Both the position numbers and the translations under genes were made by a program. The notes under the pieces were generated by a model. That model was not told the origin of the DNA. It ran no database searches and saw nothing but the letters and a program-made list of their open reading frames with translations. Source: Nocardia sp. NBC_01329 (GTDB lineage Bacteria > Actinomycetota > Actinomycetes > Mycobacteriales > Mycobacteriaceae). From it: a stretch of DNA of 64,000 nt. The stretch is from NCBI RefSeq assembly GCF_035956715.1, contig NZ_CP108381.1, positions 5,984,001-6,048,000 of the forward strand. The letters are read 5' to 3'. The stretch's first letter is position 1, and the number at the start of each line of letters is the position of its first letter. Positions 35,361 to 44,555 of this stretch are shown here, piece by piece.

Positions 35361-37076
35361 ATGAGTGGTCTGGCTGCCGATCCCGGCCTGATCCGGATCG
35401 GTAACTGTTCCGGGTTCTACGGCGACCGGTTCGGCGCGATGCGCGAAATGCTCGAGGGCGGGCAGCTCGATGTACTGACCGGCGACTATCTCGCCGAACT
35501 GACCATGTTGATCCTGGGCCGCGACCGGATGAAGGACCCCGGCCTCGGCTACGCCAAGACCTTTCTGCGCCAGCTCGAGGACTGCCTCGGCCTGGCGCTG
35601 GACCGCGATGTTCAGATCGTCACCAATGCCGGGGGCTTGAATCCAGCGGCGCTGGCCGAGAAGGTACAGGACCTGGCGGTCCGGCTCGGTCTGGAGGTGC
35701 GGGTCGGATATGTGGACGGCGACGACCTCACCGGCCGTACCGCCGAACTGGAGCTCGGGTCGCCGCTCACCGCCAACGCTTACCTGGGGGCCTGGGGTAT
35801 CGCCGAATGCCTGGAGGCGGGCGCGGATGTGGTGGTCACCGGACGGGTCACCGACGCTTCGGTGGTGGTGGGCCCGGCCGCCGCCCATTTCGGCTGGAAA
35901 CGCAGCGATTACGACCGGTTGGCCGGTGCGGTGGTGGCCGGTCATGTGATCGAATGCGGTACCCAGGCCACCGGTGGCAATTTCGCGTTCTTCACCGAAC
36001 TCCCCGATCTCGGCCGTCCCGGGTTCCCGCTGGCGGAGATCCGCGCGGACGGTAGCAGCGTGATCACCAAACACGCGGGCACCGGCGGCGCGGTCACCGT
36101 CGATACGGTGGCGGCGCAGCTCATGTACGAGATCCAGGGCGCGCGCTACGCCGGGCCCGATGTCACCGCCCGGCTCGATACGGTCGAACTCGCGGCCGAC
36201 GGCCCGGACCGCGTGTCGATCCGGGGGGTCGAGGGCGAGCCGCCGCCGCCGACGCTGAAGGTCTCGTTGAACACTCTCGGCGGCTTCCGCAACGAGATGG
36301 AGTTCATCCTCACCGGTCTCGATATCGAGGAGAAGGCCGCACTGGCGCGCCGGCAACTGGAGTCCTGGTTGCCGCAGCGCCCGGCCGAACTGGACTGGAC
36401 CCTGGCGCGGCTGGACCGCTCCGACGCCGAAACCGAGGAGCAGGCCAGCGCCCTGCTGCGCTGTGTGGTTCGCGATCCCGATCCGAACAAGGTGGGTCGC
36501 GCGTTCTCCAGCGTCGCCGTCGAACTCGCGTTGGCCAGCTATCCGGGATGCAGTTTCACCGCCCCGCCCGGTAACGGTTCGCCCTACGGCGTCTACCGCC
36601 CAGGGTACGTCGACGCGGCCGAGGTTCCCCATGCCGCGCATCGCCCGGCAGGTTGCCAGGTGCCGGTCGGGGCGCCGTCGGAGACCCGGGAACTGACCGA
36701 GGTCCCGGAACCCGAACTCCCCGAACCACTTCCGTCCGGGCCGACGAAGCGGGTGCCGCTCGGCGCGATCGCCCTGGCCCGCAGCGGTGACAAAGGGGGC
36801 GACGCCAATATCGGCGTCTGGGTGCGCACCGAAGATCAGTGGCGTTGGCTGGCGCACACACTCACGGTCGACCGGCTGCGCGAACTGCTCCCCGAGACCG
36901 CGACGCTGGAGATCACCCGGCATGTGCTGCCGAACCTGCGCGCCCTGAACTTCCTGATCTCCGGTCTGCTCGGTGAAGGCGTGGCCTATCAGGCCCGATT
37001 CGATCCGCAGGCGAAGGGACTCGGCGAATGGCTGCGGTCCCGTTATCTCGACATACCGTTGGAGTTGCTGCCGTGA
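35361..37076 (+). CDS. Acyclic terpene utilisation AtuA-like protein (DUF1446)
   Basis: The 571-residue protein has RIGNCSGFYGDRFGAMREML and the strongly conserved GDYLAELTML, VTNAGGLNP, VVTGRVTDASVVVGP and HVIECGTQATGGNF. The AtuA-like C-terminal extension carries LARSGDKGGDANIGV. AtuA is needed for growth on citronellol or similar branched compounds in Pseudomonas, but its reaction is not known. Here it heads an operon with two acyl-CoA dehydrogenases, a biotin carboxylase pair and a hydratase, identical in content to mycobacterial Rv0976c-Rv0971c. ATG 35361 has AGGAGG 11 bases upstream. Confidence 0.87.
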   Translation: MSGLAADPGLIRIGNCSGFYGDRFGAMREMLEGGQLDVLTGDYLAELTMLILGRDRMKDPGLGYAKTFLRQLEDCLGLALDRDVQIVTNAGGLNPAALAEKVQDLAVRLGLEVRVGYVDGDDLTGRTAELELGSPLTANAYLGAWGIAECLEAGADVVVTGRVTDASVVVGPAAAHFGWKRSDYDRLAGAVVAGHVIECGTQATGGNFAFFTELPDLGRPGFPLAEIRADGSSVITKHAGTGGAVTVDTVAAQLMYEIQGARYAGPDVTARLDTVELAADGPDRVSIRGVEGEPPPPTLKVSLNTLGGFRNEMEFILTGLDIEEKAALARRQLESWLPQRPAELDWTLARLDRSDAETEEQASALLRCVVRDPDPNKVGRAFSSVAVELALASYPGCSFTAPPGNGSPYGVYRPGYVDAAEVPHAAHRPAGCQVPVGAPSETRELTEVPEPELPEPLPSGPTKRVPLGAIALARSGDKGGDANIGVWVRTEDQWRWLAHTLTVDRLRELLPETATLEITRHVLPNLRALNFLISGLLGEGVAYQARFDPQAKGLGEWLRSRYLDIPLELLP

Positions 37077-38224
37077 GCACTGTCTGGAACACGCCGGAGC
37101 GCCGCGAACTGCGTGCGACCGTGCGCGCGTTCGCCGAACGCGAGATCCTGCCCCACCTCGACGGCTGGGAACGCGACGGGGAGATCCCGCGTGAACTGCA
37201 CAAGAAGGCGGGTGCGCTGGGCCTGTTGGGTATCCAGTTCCCCGAGGCCGCGGGCGGAGCCGGCGGCGACGGTATCGACGGCGCGATCGTCTGCGAGGAA
37301 CTGCACTACGCGGGTGTCTCCGGCGGTCTGTTCGCCTCCCTGTTCACCTGCGGTATCGCCGTACCGCATCTCATCGGCGCGGGTGATGCCGAGCAGATCG
37401 AACGCTGGGTGAAACCGACCCTGGCCGGGGAGAAGATCGGCGCACTGGCCATCACCGAACCCGGCGGCGGCTCCGATGTCGGCCATCTGACCACCACCGC
37501 CCGCCGCGACGGCGACCACTACGTCGTCGACGGCGCCAAGACCTACATCACCTCCGGCTGTCGCGCCGATTTCGTGGTGACCGCCGTCCGCACCGGCGGT
37601 CCCGGATCGGCGGGTGTCTCGCTGCTGGTGGTCGAGAAGGGCACACCCGGGTTCACGGTCGGCCGGAAACTGGACAAGATGGGCTGGCGGGCCTCCGATA
37701 CCGCGGAGCTGTCCTACCAGGATGTCCGGGTGCCGGTATCGAATCTGGTGGGGCCGGAGAACTCCGGTTTCCTGCAGATCGCGGGCGCGTTCGTCAGCGA
37801 GCGGGTGGGCCTTGCCGTGCAGGCGTATTCCAGCGCGCAACGCTGCCTGGACCTCACTCTGGACTGGGTGCGCAATCGAGAGACCTTCGGCCGTCCGCTC
37901 ATCAGCCGGCAAGCTGTGCAGAACACCGTCACCGAGATGGCGCGCCGGATCGATATCGCCCGGGTGTACACCCGTGATGTCGCCGCCCGCGCCGCCGCCG
38001 GGGAAACCGATCTCATCGCCGAGGTGTGCTTCGCCAAGAACACCGCCGTCGAATCCGGTGAGTGGGTCGCCAACCAGGCGGTGCAGTTGTTCGGCGGGCT
38101 GGGTTATATGCGCGAATCCGAGGTCGAACGCCAGTACCGCGATATGCGGATCCTCGGTATCGGCGGCGGCACCACCGAAATCCTCACCGGCCTGGCCGCG
38201 AAACGATTGGGGTATCAGGCATGA
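37073..38224 (+). CDS. Acyl-CoA dehydrogenase (FadE13-like)
   Basis: The 383-residue FAD enzyme shows the ACAD motifs GALAITEPGGGSDVGHLTTT (FAD/acyl binding), YVVDGAKTYITSG, VERQYRDMRI and GGGTTEILTGL. It introduces the alpha,beta double bond into a branched acyl-CoA, feeding the carboxylase. GTG 37073 overlaps the atuA-like stop (GTGA) and its own stop overlaps the accD2 ATG (ATGA), so the three are translated together. Confidence 0.88.
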   Translation: MSTVWNTPERRELRATVRAFAEREILPHLDGWERDGEIPRELHKKAGALGLLGIQFPEAAGGAGGDGIDGAIVCEELHYAGVSGGLFASLFTCGIAVPHLIGAGDAEQIERWVKPTLAGEKIGALAITEPGGGSDVGHLTTTARRDGDHYVVDGAKTYITSGCRADFVVTAVRTGGPGSAGVSLLVVEKGTPGFTVGRKLDKMGWRASDTAELSYQDVRVPVSNLVGPENSGFLQIAGAFVSERVGLAVQAYSSAQRCLDLTLDWVRNRETFGRPLISRQAVQNTVTEMARRIDIARVYTRDVAARAAAGETDLIAEVCFAKNTAVESGEWVANQAVQLFGGLGYMRESEVERQYRDMRILGIGGGTTEILTGLAAKRLGYQA

Positions 38225-39819
38225 CGACACTGCGCAGCACCCTCGACACCGGCACCGGTGAGTACACCGCGGCGGCCGAGGCCATGACCGCGAAACTCGC
38301 CGAGGTCGAGGTGGAATTCGAGAAGGTCATCGCGGGCGGTGGCCCGGACAAACTGGCCCGGCACCGCAAACGCGGCAAACTGACCGCCCGCGAGCGCATC
38401 GAACTGCTCATCGACGAGGACTCCCCGTTCCTCGAACTGTGTCCGCTGGCGGCATGGGGCAGCGAATTCCAGGTCGGCGCGAGCACGGTCGCCGGAATCG
38501 GCGTCGTCGAGGGCGTGGAATGCATGATCGTCGCCCCCGACCCCACCGTGCGTGGCGGTACCTCCAACCCGTGGACGCTGCGGAAAACGCTGCGGGTCAA
38601 CGACATCATCCGGGAGAACCGGCTCCCGGTGATCTCCCTGGTGGAATCCGGCGGCGCCGATCTGCCCACGCAGAAAGAGGTTTTCGTCCCCGGCGGACGG
38701 ATGTTCCGTGACCTCACCCAGGCCTCGGCGGCCGGAATCCCGACCATCGCGCTGGTCTTCGGCAACTCCACCGCCGGTGGCGCCTACATCCCGGGTATGT
38801 CCGATCACGTGGTGATGATCAAGGAACGCTCCAAGGTGTTCCTGGGCGGTCCGCCGCTGGTGAAGATGGCCACCGGTGAGGAGTCCGACGACGAATCGCT
38901 CGGTGGTGCGGAAATGCACGCCCGGGTCTCGGGTCTGGCCGATTACTACGCGCTCGACGAACAGGACGCGATCCGGATCGGCCGGCGCATAGTCGCACGG
39001 CTGAACTGGAAGAAGCAGGGTCCGGCGCCGCGCCCCTCGGTACTCGAACCGCTCTACGATCCGGACGAACTACTCGGCATCGTCCCACCCGATCTCAAGA
39101 TCCCGTTCGATCCGCGTGAGGTGATCGCCCGGATCGTCGACGGCTCCGATTTCGACGAGTTCAAACCGCGTTACGGGTCCAGCCTGGTCACCGGCTGGGC
39201 CGACCTGCACGGGTATCCGGTGGGCATCCTCGCCAACGCCCGCGGTGTGCTGTTCTCCGAGGAATCACAGAAGGCCACCCAGTTCATCCAGCTGGCCAAC
39301 AAGACGAACACCCCGCTGCTGTTCCTGCACAACACCACCGGCTATATGGTCGGTAAGGAATACGAGCAGAAGGGCATCATCAAACACGGTGCCCAAATGA
39401 TCAACGCGGTATCCAATTCCAAGGTCCCGCACATCTCCGTACTGATGGGCGCCTCCTACGGTGCCGGCCACTACGGCATGTGCGGCCGGGCCTACGACCC
39501 CCGGTTCGTCTTCGCCTGGCCCAGCGCCAAATCCGCGGTGATGGGTGGTGCGCAGCTGGCCGGGGTGATCTCCATCGTCGGCCGCGCGTCCGCCGAAGCC
39601 CGCGGGCAGGCGTTCGACGAAGAGGCCGACGCCGGGATGCGCGCCATGGTGGAAGCTCAGATCGAGGCGGAATCGCTGGCGATGTTCATGTCCGGCCGGC
39701 TCTACGACGACGGGGTCATCGACCCGCGCGATACCCGCACAGTGCTGGGAATGGCCCTGTCGGCCATCCACACTGCTCCTGTCCAGGGCGCCGAATCCTT
39801 CGGCGTCTTCCGAATGTGA
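38221..39819 (+). CDS. accD2: Acyl-CoA carboxylase beta subunit (carboxyltransferase)
   Basis: The 532-residue protein has both carboxyltransferase halves: RGKLTARERIELLIDEDS at residue 43, VESGGADLPTQKEVF, FGNSTAGGAYIPGMSDH and the C-terminal HNTTGYMVGKEYEQKGIIKH, MGASYGAGHYGMCGRAY. It is closest in character to methylcrotonyl- and geranyl-CoA carboxylase beta subunits (QKEVF, GMCGRAY). It works with the biotin subunit at 39828. Confidence 0.92.
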   Translation: MTTLRSTLDTGTGEYTAAAEAMTAKLAEVEVEFEKVIAGGGPDKLARHRKRGKLTARERIELLIDEDSPFLELCPLAAWGSEFQVGASTVAGIGVVEGVECMIVAPDPTVRGGTSNPWTLRKTLRVNDIIRENRLPVISLVESGGADLPTQKEVFVPGGRMFRDLTQASAAGIPTIALVFGNSTAGGAYIPGMSDHVVMIKERSKVFLGGPPLVKMATGEESDDESLGGAEMHARVSGLADYYALDEQDAIRIGRRIVARLNWKKQGPAPRPSVLEPLYDPDELLGIVPPDLKIPFDPREVIARIVDGSDFDEFKPRYGSSLVTGWADLHGYPVGILANARGVLFSEESQKATQFIQLANKTNTPLLFLHNTTGYMVGKEYEQKGIIKHGAQMINAVSNSKVPHISVLMGASYGAGHYGMCGRAYDPRFVFAWPSAKSAVMGGAQLAGVISIVGRASAEARGQAFDEEADAGMRAMVEAQIEAESLAMFMSGRLYDDGVIDPRDTRTVLGMALSAIHTAPVQGAESFGVFRM

Positions 39820-39827
39820 GGCCGGAC

Positions 39828-41858
39828 GTGACGAATTCACAGCAGCTCATCAGCAGTGTCCTGGTCGCCAATCGGGGTGAGATCGCTCGTCGGATCTTCG
39901 CCACCTGCCGTCGGACGGGCTTGGGCACGGTCGCCGTCTATTCCGACGCCGACGCCGACGCGCCGCATGTGGCCGAGGCCGACGCCGCGGTCCGGCTGCC
40001 CGGCAGCACCCCGGCGCAGACCTATCTGCGCGCAGATCTGATCATCGCCGCCGCGCAGGCCGCGGGCGCCGACGCGATCCACCCCGGTTACGGATTCCTG
40101 TCCGAGAACGCGGAATTCGCGCGGGCGGTGCAAGCCGCCGGGTTGGTCTGGATCGGGCCGCCGGCCACCGCGATCGAGGAGATGGGTTCCAAGGTCGCGG
40201 CCAAGAAGATGATGGACGCCGCCGGAGTGCCGGTGCTGGCCGAACTCGACCCGGACGAAGTCACCGAAGCGCAGCTGCCCGTGCTGATCAAGGCTTCGGC
40301 CGGTGGTGGTGGTCGCGGTATGCGTGTGGTGCGCACCCTGGCCGAGCTCCCCGACCAGCTGGCCGGGGCCCGGCGGGAAGCCGAATCGGCGTTCGGCGAT
40401 CCGACCGTCTTCTGCGAGCGTTATCTGGAGACCGGCCGCCATATCGAGGTCCAGGTGATGGCCGATACGCACGGCACCATCTGGGCGGTCGGCGAACGGG
40501 AGTGCTCGATCCAGCGCCGCCACCAGAAAGTCGTCGAGGAAGCGCCCGCACCGCTGGTGGAGCGTATCGACGGTGCCGGCTCGGTGGAGAACGGTATGCG
40601 GGCTCGGCTCTTCGACGCGGCCCGCCAGGCCGCCGCCGCTATCGGCTACACCGGCGCCGGAACGGTCGAGTTCCTCGCCGACGAGGCCGGGGAGTTCTAC
40701 TTCCTGGAAATGAACACCCGGCTCCAGGTGGAACACCCGGTCACCGAGTGCACCACCGGTCTCGATCTCGTCGCGCTCCAGCTCGACATCGCGCGGGGTG
40801 CCCGGCTCGACCCCGAACCCCCGGCCATGCGCGGACATTCGATCGAGGTCCGCCTCTACGCCGAGGATCCCGCACAGGATTGGCAGCCGCAGAGCGGGAC
40901 GGTGCATCACATCGAGATCCCGTCGGTGCTGACGGAATTCGATCTTCCCACCCGGCCCGGCGTCCGGCTGGACTCCGGTGTGGTGGACGGTTCCGTGGTC
41001 GGTGTGCACTACGACCCGATGCTCGCCAAGGTCATCTCCTACGGCCGTACCCGCGACGAGGCCGCCCGGCTACTGGCCGCAGCGTTGCAGCGCGCCCGGA
41101 TCCACGGTCTCGTCACCAATCGCGATCTGCTGGTCCGGGTGCTGCGCCATCCGGCATTCCTCGCCGGAGACACCGATACCGCGTTCTTCGCCACCCACGG
41201 CCTGGCTGCGCTGGCCGCACCCGTGCTCACCGACGCCGACGAGAAACTCTCGATCGTCGCGGCCGCGCTGGCCGAATCGGCCGCCAACCGCGCGGGTGCC
41301 GGTGTGGTCGCCGGTATCCCGAACGGCTGGCGCAATCTGCCCGCGCAGTCGCAGCGCAAATCCTACGAGAGCCGCAGCACCGGCACCCACGAGATCGACT
41401 ACCGGTTCACCCGGACCGGCGTCGAGGTGGCGGATCTCGCGGGGCTGGAGTTGATCACGGCCACTCCGGGTGAGGTGGTGCTGGCGGTACCCGGCGAACA
41501 CGGTCCGGTGCGGCGGCAGTTCGCCGTCGCCCGCTACGACGACCTCGTCTGTGTCGATTCCGCGCTCGGTCCGGTGACAGTGCGGCGGCTGCCGCGCTTC
41601 ACCGATCCGGCCGACCAGATCGCCACCGGTTCGCTGCTGGCGCCCATGCCGGGCAGTGTGATCCGGCTGGGCGCCGAGGTCGGCAGCACCGTCACCGCCG
41701 GGCAGCCGATCCTGTGGCTGGAGGCTATGAAGATGGAGCACACCGTCGCCGCTCCGGTGGCCGGGGTGCTCAGTGCCGTCAATGTCGAGGTCGGCCGGCA
41801 GGTCGAGGTCGGCACCGTTCTCGCCGTGGTGGATCCCGCCGCCGAAAACCAGGAGTGA
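39828..41858 (+). CDS. accA2: Acyl-CoA carboxylase alpha subunit (biotin carboxylase/BCCP)
   Basis: The 676-residue protein has a biotin carboxylase domain (VLVANRGEIARRIFATCRR, HPGYGFLSENAEFA, ATP-grasp KASAGGGGRGMRV, EMNTRLQVEHPVTE) and a C-terminal biotinyl domain with the lysine in LEAMKMEHTVAAP. It carboxylates biotin, passed to AccD2 for carboxylation of a branched unsaturated acyl-CoA (methylcrotonyl- or geranyl-type, inferred). GTG 39828 has GAGG eight bases upstream; GTG 39816 overlapping the accD2 stop is an alternative. Confidence 0.92.
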   Translation: MTNSQQLISSVLVANRGEIARRIFATCRRTGLGTVAVYSDADADAPHVAEADAAVRLPGSTPAQTYLRADLIIAAAQAAGADAIHPGYGFLSENAEFARAVQAAGLVWIGPPATAIEEMGSKVAAKKMMDAAGVPVLAELDPDEVTEAQLPVLIKASAGGGGRGMRVVRTLAELPDQLAGARREAESAFGDPTVFCERYLETGRHIEVQVMADTHGTIWAVGERECSIQRRHQKVVEEAPAPLVERIDGAGSVENGMRARLFDAARQAAAAIGYTGAGTVEFLADEAGEFYFLEMNTRLQVEHPVTECTTGLDLVALQLDIARGARLDPEPPAMRGHSIEVRLYAEDPAQDWQPQSGTVHHIEIPSVLTEFDLPTRPGVRLDSGVVDGSVVGVHYDPMLAKVISYGRTRDEAARLLAAALQRARIHGLVTNRDLLVRVLRHPAFLAGDTDTAFFATHGLAALAAPVLTDADEKLSIVAAALAESAANRAGAGVVAGIPNGWRNLPAQSQRKSYESRSTGTHEIDYRFTRTGVEVADLAGLELITATPGEVVLAVPGEHGPVRRQFAVARYDDLVCVDSALGPVTVRRLPRFTDPADQIATGSLLAPMPGSVIRLGAEVGSTVTAGQPILWLEAMKMEHTVAAPVAGVLSAVNVEVGRQVEVGTVLAVVDPAAENQE

Positions 41859-41861
41859 GCA

Positions 41862-43022
41862 ATGAGCTTCATCGAATCCGACGAACGCAAAGAGTTGCGT
41901 GCCGCTGTTGCCGGGCTCGCCGCCAAATACAGTTACCGCGACTATGTACTGCCGAAGGCGCGTGACAACCAGCCCCTCGACGAGCTCTGGAACGAAGCGG
42001 GCAAGCTCGGTTTCCTCGGGGTGAACCTGCCGGAGGAATACGGCGGCGGCGGTGCCGGTATGTACGAGCTGGCGCTGGTGATGGAAGAACTGTCCGCGCA
42101 GGGCGCGGGCCTGCTGCTCATGGTGGTCTCCCCGGCTATCTGCGGGACCATCATCACCAAATACGGCACCGACGAACAAAAATCCGAATGGCTGCCGAAG
42201 CTCGCCGACGGTTCGGCCAAGATGGTTTTCGGTATCACCGAACCCGACGCCGGCTCCAATTCGCACCAGATCACCACCACCGCCCGCCGCGACGGTGACG
42301 ACTGGCTGCTCACCGGCCGCAAGATCTTCATCTCCGGCGTCGACCAGGCCGAGGCGGTACTGATCGTCGCCCGCACCGAAGACCACAAGACGGGCAAGCT
42401 CAAGCCCGCCCTGTTCATCGTCCCCACCGACGCGCCCGGTTTCGAGAAGACTCCGCAGGAAATGGACATCATCGAACCGGATCACCAGTTCACGCTGTTC
42501 CTCGACGATGTCAGGCTGCCGTCCACCGCGCTGGTCGGCAAAGAGGACGCCGCCCTCATGCAACTGTTCGCGGGCCTGAACCCGGAGCGGATCATGGGTG
42601 CCGCCATGGCGGTCGGCGTCGGCCGCTACGCCATCGACCGGGCGGTGGAATACGCCAGGGAACGCATCGTCTGGAAGACCCCGATCGGTGCGCACCAGGG
42701 TATTTCGCATCCGCTGGCGCAAGTGAAGATCGAACTGGAACTCGCCCGGCTGATGATGCTCAAGGCCGCCACCCTCTACGACGCCGGTGACGAGATGGGT
42801 GCCGCCGAGGCCGCGAACATGGCCAAATACGCGGCGGCGGAAGCCAGTATCAAAGCCCTCGACCAGGCCATCCAGACCCACGGCGGGGCGGGCCTCACCT
42901 CCGAATACGGTCTGGCCGCAATGCTCGGCGCCGCCCGGATCGCGCGGGTGGCCCCGGTGAGCCGGGAAATGATCCTCAACTTCGTCGCCCAGCATTCGCT
43001 GGGCCTGCCGAAGTCCTACTGA
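41862..43022 (+). CDS. Acyl-CoA dehydrogenase (FadE12-like)
   Basis: The 386-residue protein has MVFGITEPDAGSNSHQITTT, DWLLTGRKIFISGVDQAEAV and GRYAIDRAVEYARERIVWKTPIG, plus IQTHGGAGLTSEYGLAAML. It belongs to the same superfamily as the enzyme at 37073 but a different subgroup, so the operon codes for two dehydrogenation steps. Three bases separate it from the accA2 stop, and an AGGAG ribosome site lies in the accA2 tail. Confidence 0.88.
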   Translation: MSFIESDERKELRAAVAGLAAKYSYRDYVLPKARDNQPLDELWNEAGKLGFLGVNLPEEYGGGGAGMYELALVMEELSAQGAGLLLMVVSPAICGTIITKYGTDEQKSEWLPKLADGSAKMVFGITEPDAGSNSHQITTTARRDGDDWLLTGRKIFISGVDQAEAVLIVARTEDHKTGKLKPALFIVPTDAPGFEKTPQEMDIIEPDHQFTLFLDDVRLPSTALVGKEDAALMQLFAGLNPERIMGAAMAVGVGRYAIDRAVEYARERIVWKTPIGAHQGISHPLAQVKIELELARLMMLKAATLYDAGDEMGAAEAANMAKYAAAEASIKALDQAIQTHGGAGLTSEYGLAAMLGAARIARVAPVSREMILNFVAQHSLGLPKSY

Positions 43023-43076
43023 GCACTTCGACGAGCCGGGGCCCTGCCCCGGCCCGTCCGGAAAGGCAGGACCGCC

Positions 43077-43883
43077 GTGACCGGAACCGAGACCCGTTTT
43101 GTGGACTACGCCGTCGAGGACGGGTTCGCCACCCTCACCCTCGACTCCCCGCACAACCGCAACGCCATCTCCGCGCGTCTGGTGACCGAACTGCTGGAGG
43201 GGTTGGAACGCGCGGCCGCCGATCCGCAGGTGCGGGGCGTGGTCCTCACCCATACCGGCAATACCTTCTGCGCGGGGGCGGACCTGAAAGAAGCGGTGGA
43301 CGCCGACCCCGCCGCCGCCGCCGATATCCGCACCCGATGGATGGTGCGGTTATTGCGCACCATCCTCGAACTTCCGAAACCCGTTATCGCGCGGGTGGAC
43401 GGAAACGTGCGGGCCGGCGGTATGGGACTGCTCGCGGCCTGCGATATCGCCGTCGCGGGTCTGTCCAGCAGTTTCGCGCTCACCGAGGCTCGCCTCGGCT
43501 TGGCCCCCTTCGTCATCTCGTTGACCCTGCTGCCGCGGATGGCGCCGCGCGCCGCCGACCGATACTTCCTGACCGGCGAGAAGTTCGACGCCGACACCGC
43601 CGAGCGCATCGGCCTGATAACCCTGGCCACCAGCGATCCCAGCGCCCGGGTGGCCGAACTGCTGGACGAACTGCGCAAGAGCTCCCCGCAGGGTCTCGCG
43701 GAGAGCAAACGACTCACCACCGCGCCGATCCTCGCCGAATTCGATCGCTCCGCCGACGAATTGGCCACCCGCTCGGGCAGTTTCTTCGGCACCGAGGAAG
43801 TGATCGAGGGCATGACCGCGTTCCTGCAACGCCGCCCACCCCGCTGGGCCGTCCCGACCGTCGAATCGGTCTCGGCAGAATAG
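43077..43883 (+). CDS. Enoyl-CoA hydratase/isomerase family protein (EchA7-like)
   Basis: The 268-residue crotonase-fold protein has LDSPHNRNAISARLV, NTFCAGADLKEA (oxyanion loop) and VRAGGMGLLAACDIAVA. The first catalytic Glu position of classical hydratases is in the LTEARLGLAPF stretch. It likely hydrates the carboxylated enoyl-CoA product, as methylglutaconyl- or isohexenylglutaconyl-CoA hydratases do. GTG 43077 follows AAGGCAGGACC. In the operon with accA2. Confidence 0.85.
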   Translation: MTGTETRFVDYAVEDGFATLTLDSPHNRNAISARLVTELLEGLERAAADPQVRGVVLTHTGNTFCAGADLKEAVDADPAAAADIRTRWMVRLLRTILELPKPVIARVDGNVRAGGMGLLAACDIAVAGLSSSFALTEARLGLAPFVISLTLLPRMAPRAADRYFLTGEKFDADTAERIGLITLATSDPSARVAELLDELRKSSPQGLAESKRLTTAPILAEFDRSADELATRSGSFFGTEEVIEGMTAFLQRRPPRWAVPTVESVSAE

Positions 43884-43889
43884 GCCGCT

Positions 43890-44492
43890 ATGGCGACACC
43901 CCACGAACCCAAACAGGACCGCAGCCGGGCCACCCGGCAGCGGCTCCTCGAGGCGACCATCGACTGCCTGGCCGAAAAGGGTTGGGCGGCGGCCACAGTA
44001 GCGGTGGTCGCCGAACGGGCCGGGGTGTCCCGGGGAGCCGCCCAGCATCATTTCCCGACCCGGGAAGACCTCATCACCGCCGCCCTCACCCACATGTTCG
44101 ACACCCGCAACGCCGGGGCGGTGACCACGGCGACCACCGAACCAGGTTTCGCCCGCACCGAGGCCGTGGTCGCCGGCCTGGTCGAGTCCTACACGAGCCG
44201 GCTCTTCAAAGCGGCCCTGCAAGTGTGGACGCACGCCGCAGCCGATCCCGCTCTGCGCGAAAGTATCGTTCCCCTCGAGTCCCGTTTCGGCCGCGGTGCA
44301 CACCACCGCGCCGTCCAAGAGTTGGGAGTCGACGACTCCGACCCGGTCACCCATCACCTGGTCCAGGCCACGCTCGACCTGGCTCGCGGCCTGGGGTTGG
44401 CCGATGTACTGACCGATGATTCGGCCCGTCGAAAACAGATCGTGCACCAGTGGGCGGTCACGCTGCACGAGGCCCTGGAAGCGCGCCGGTGA
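43890..44492 (+). CDS. TetR-family transcriptional regulator
   Basis: The 200-residue protein has a TetR helix-turn-helix: TRQRLLEATIDCLAEKGWAA, VAERAGVSRGAAQHHFPTREDL. The C-terminal ligand domain is typical length. It is the seventh gene of the atuA-acc operon (6-base gap after echA7) and its probable operator is the palindrome at 35245. Acyl-CoA intermediates would be the natural inducers, by analogy with PfmR/LiuR-like systems; that is inference. Confidence 0.85.
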   Translation: MATPHEPKQDRSRATRQRLLEATIDCLAEKGWAAATVAVVAERAGVSRGAAQHHFPTREDLITAALTHMFDTRNAGAVTTATTEPGFARTEAVVAGLVESYTSRLFKAALQVWTHAAADPALRESIVPLESRFGRGAHHRAVQELGVDDSDPVTHHLVQATLDLARGLGLADVLTDDSARRKQIVHQWAVTLHEALEARR

Positions 44493-44555
44493 GCCAACGC
44501 CGGGCCGACTCTCGAGCCGGTGGTTGAATACCCCGCGAGCGGGCATTCGCGCTAC

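Noticed and set aside
35241..36923. A 560-codon open frame on the minus strand over the atuA-like gene
   Set aside because: Antisense to a clear AtuA homologue; codon bias follows the plus strand.
41070..43253. A 727-codon open frame on the minus strand across accA2 and fadE12
   Set aside because: Antisense shadow of two well-supported genes; no recognisable domain.
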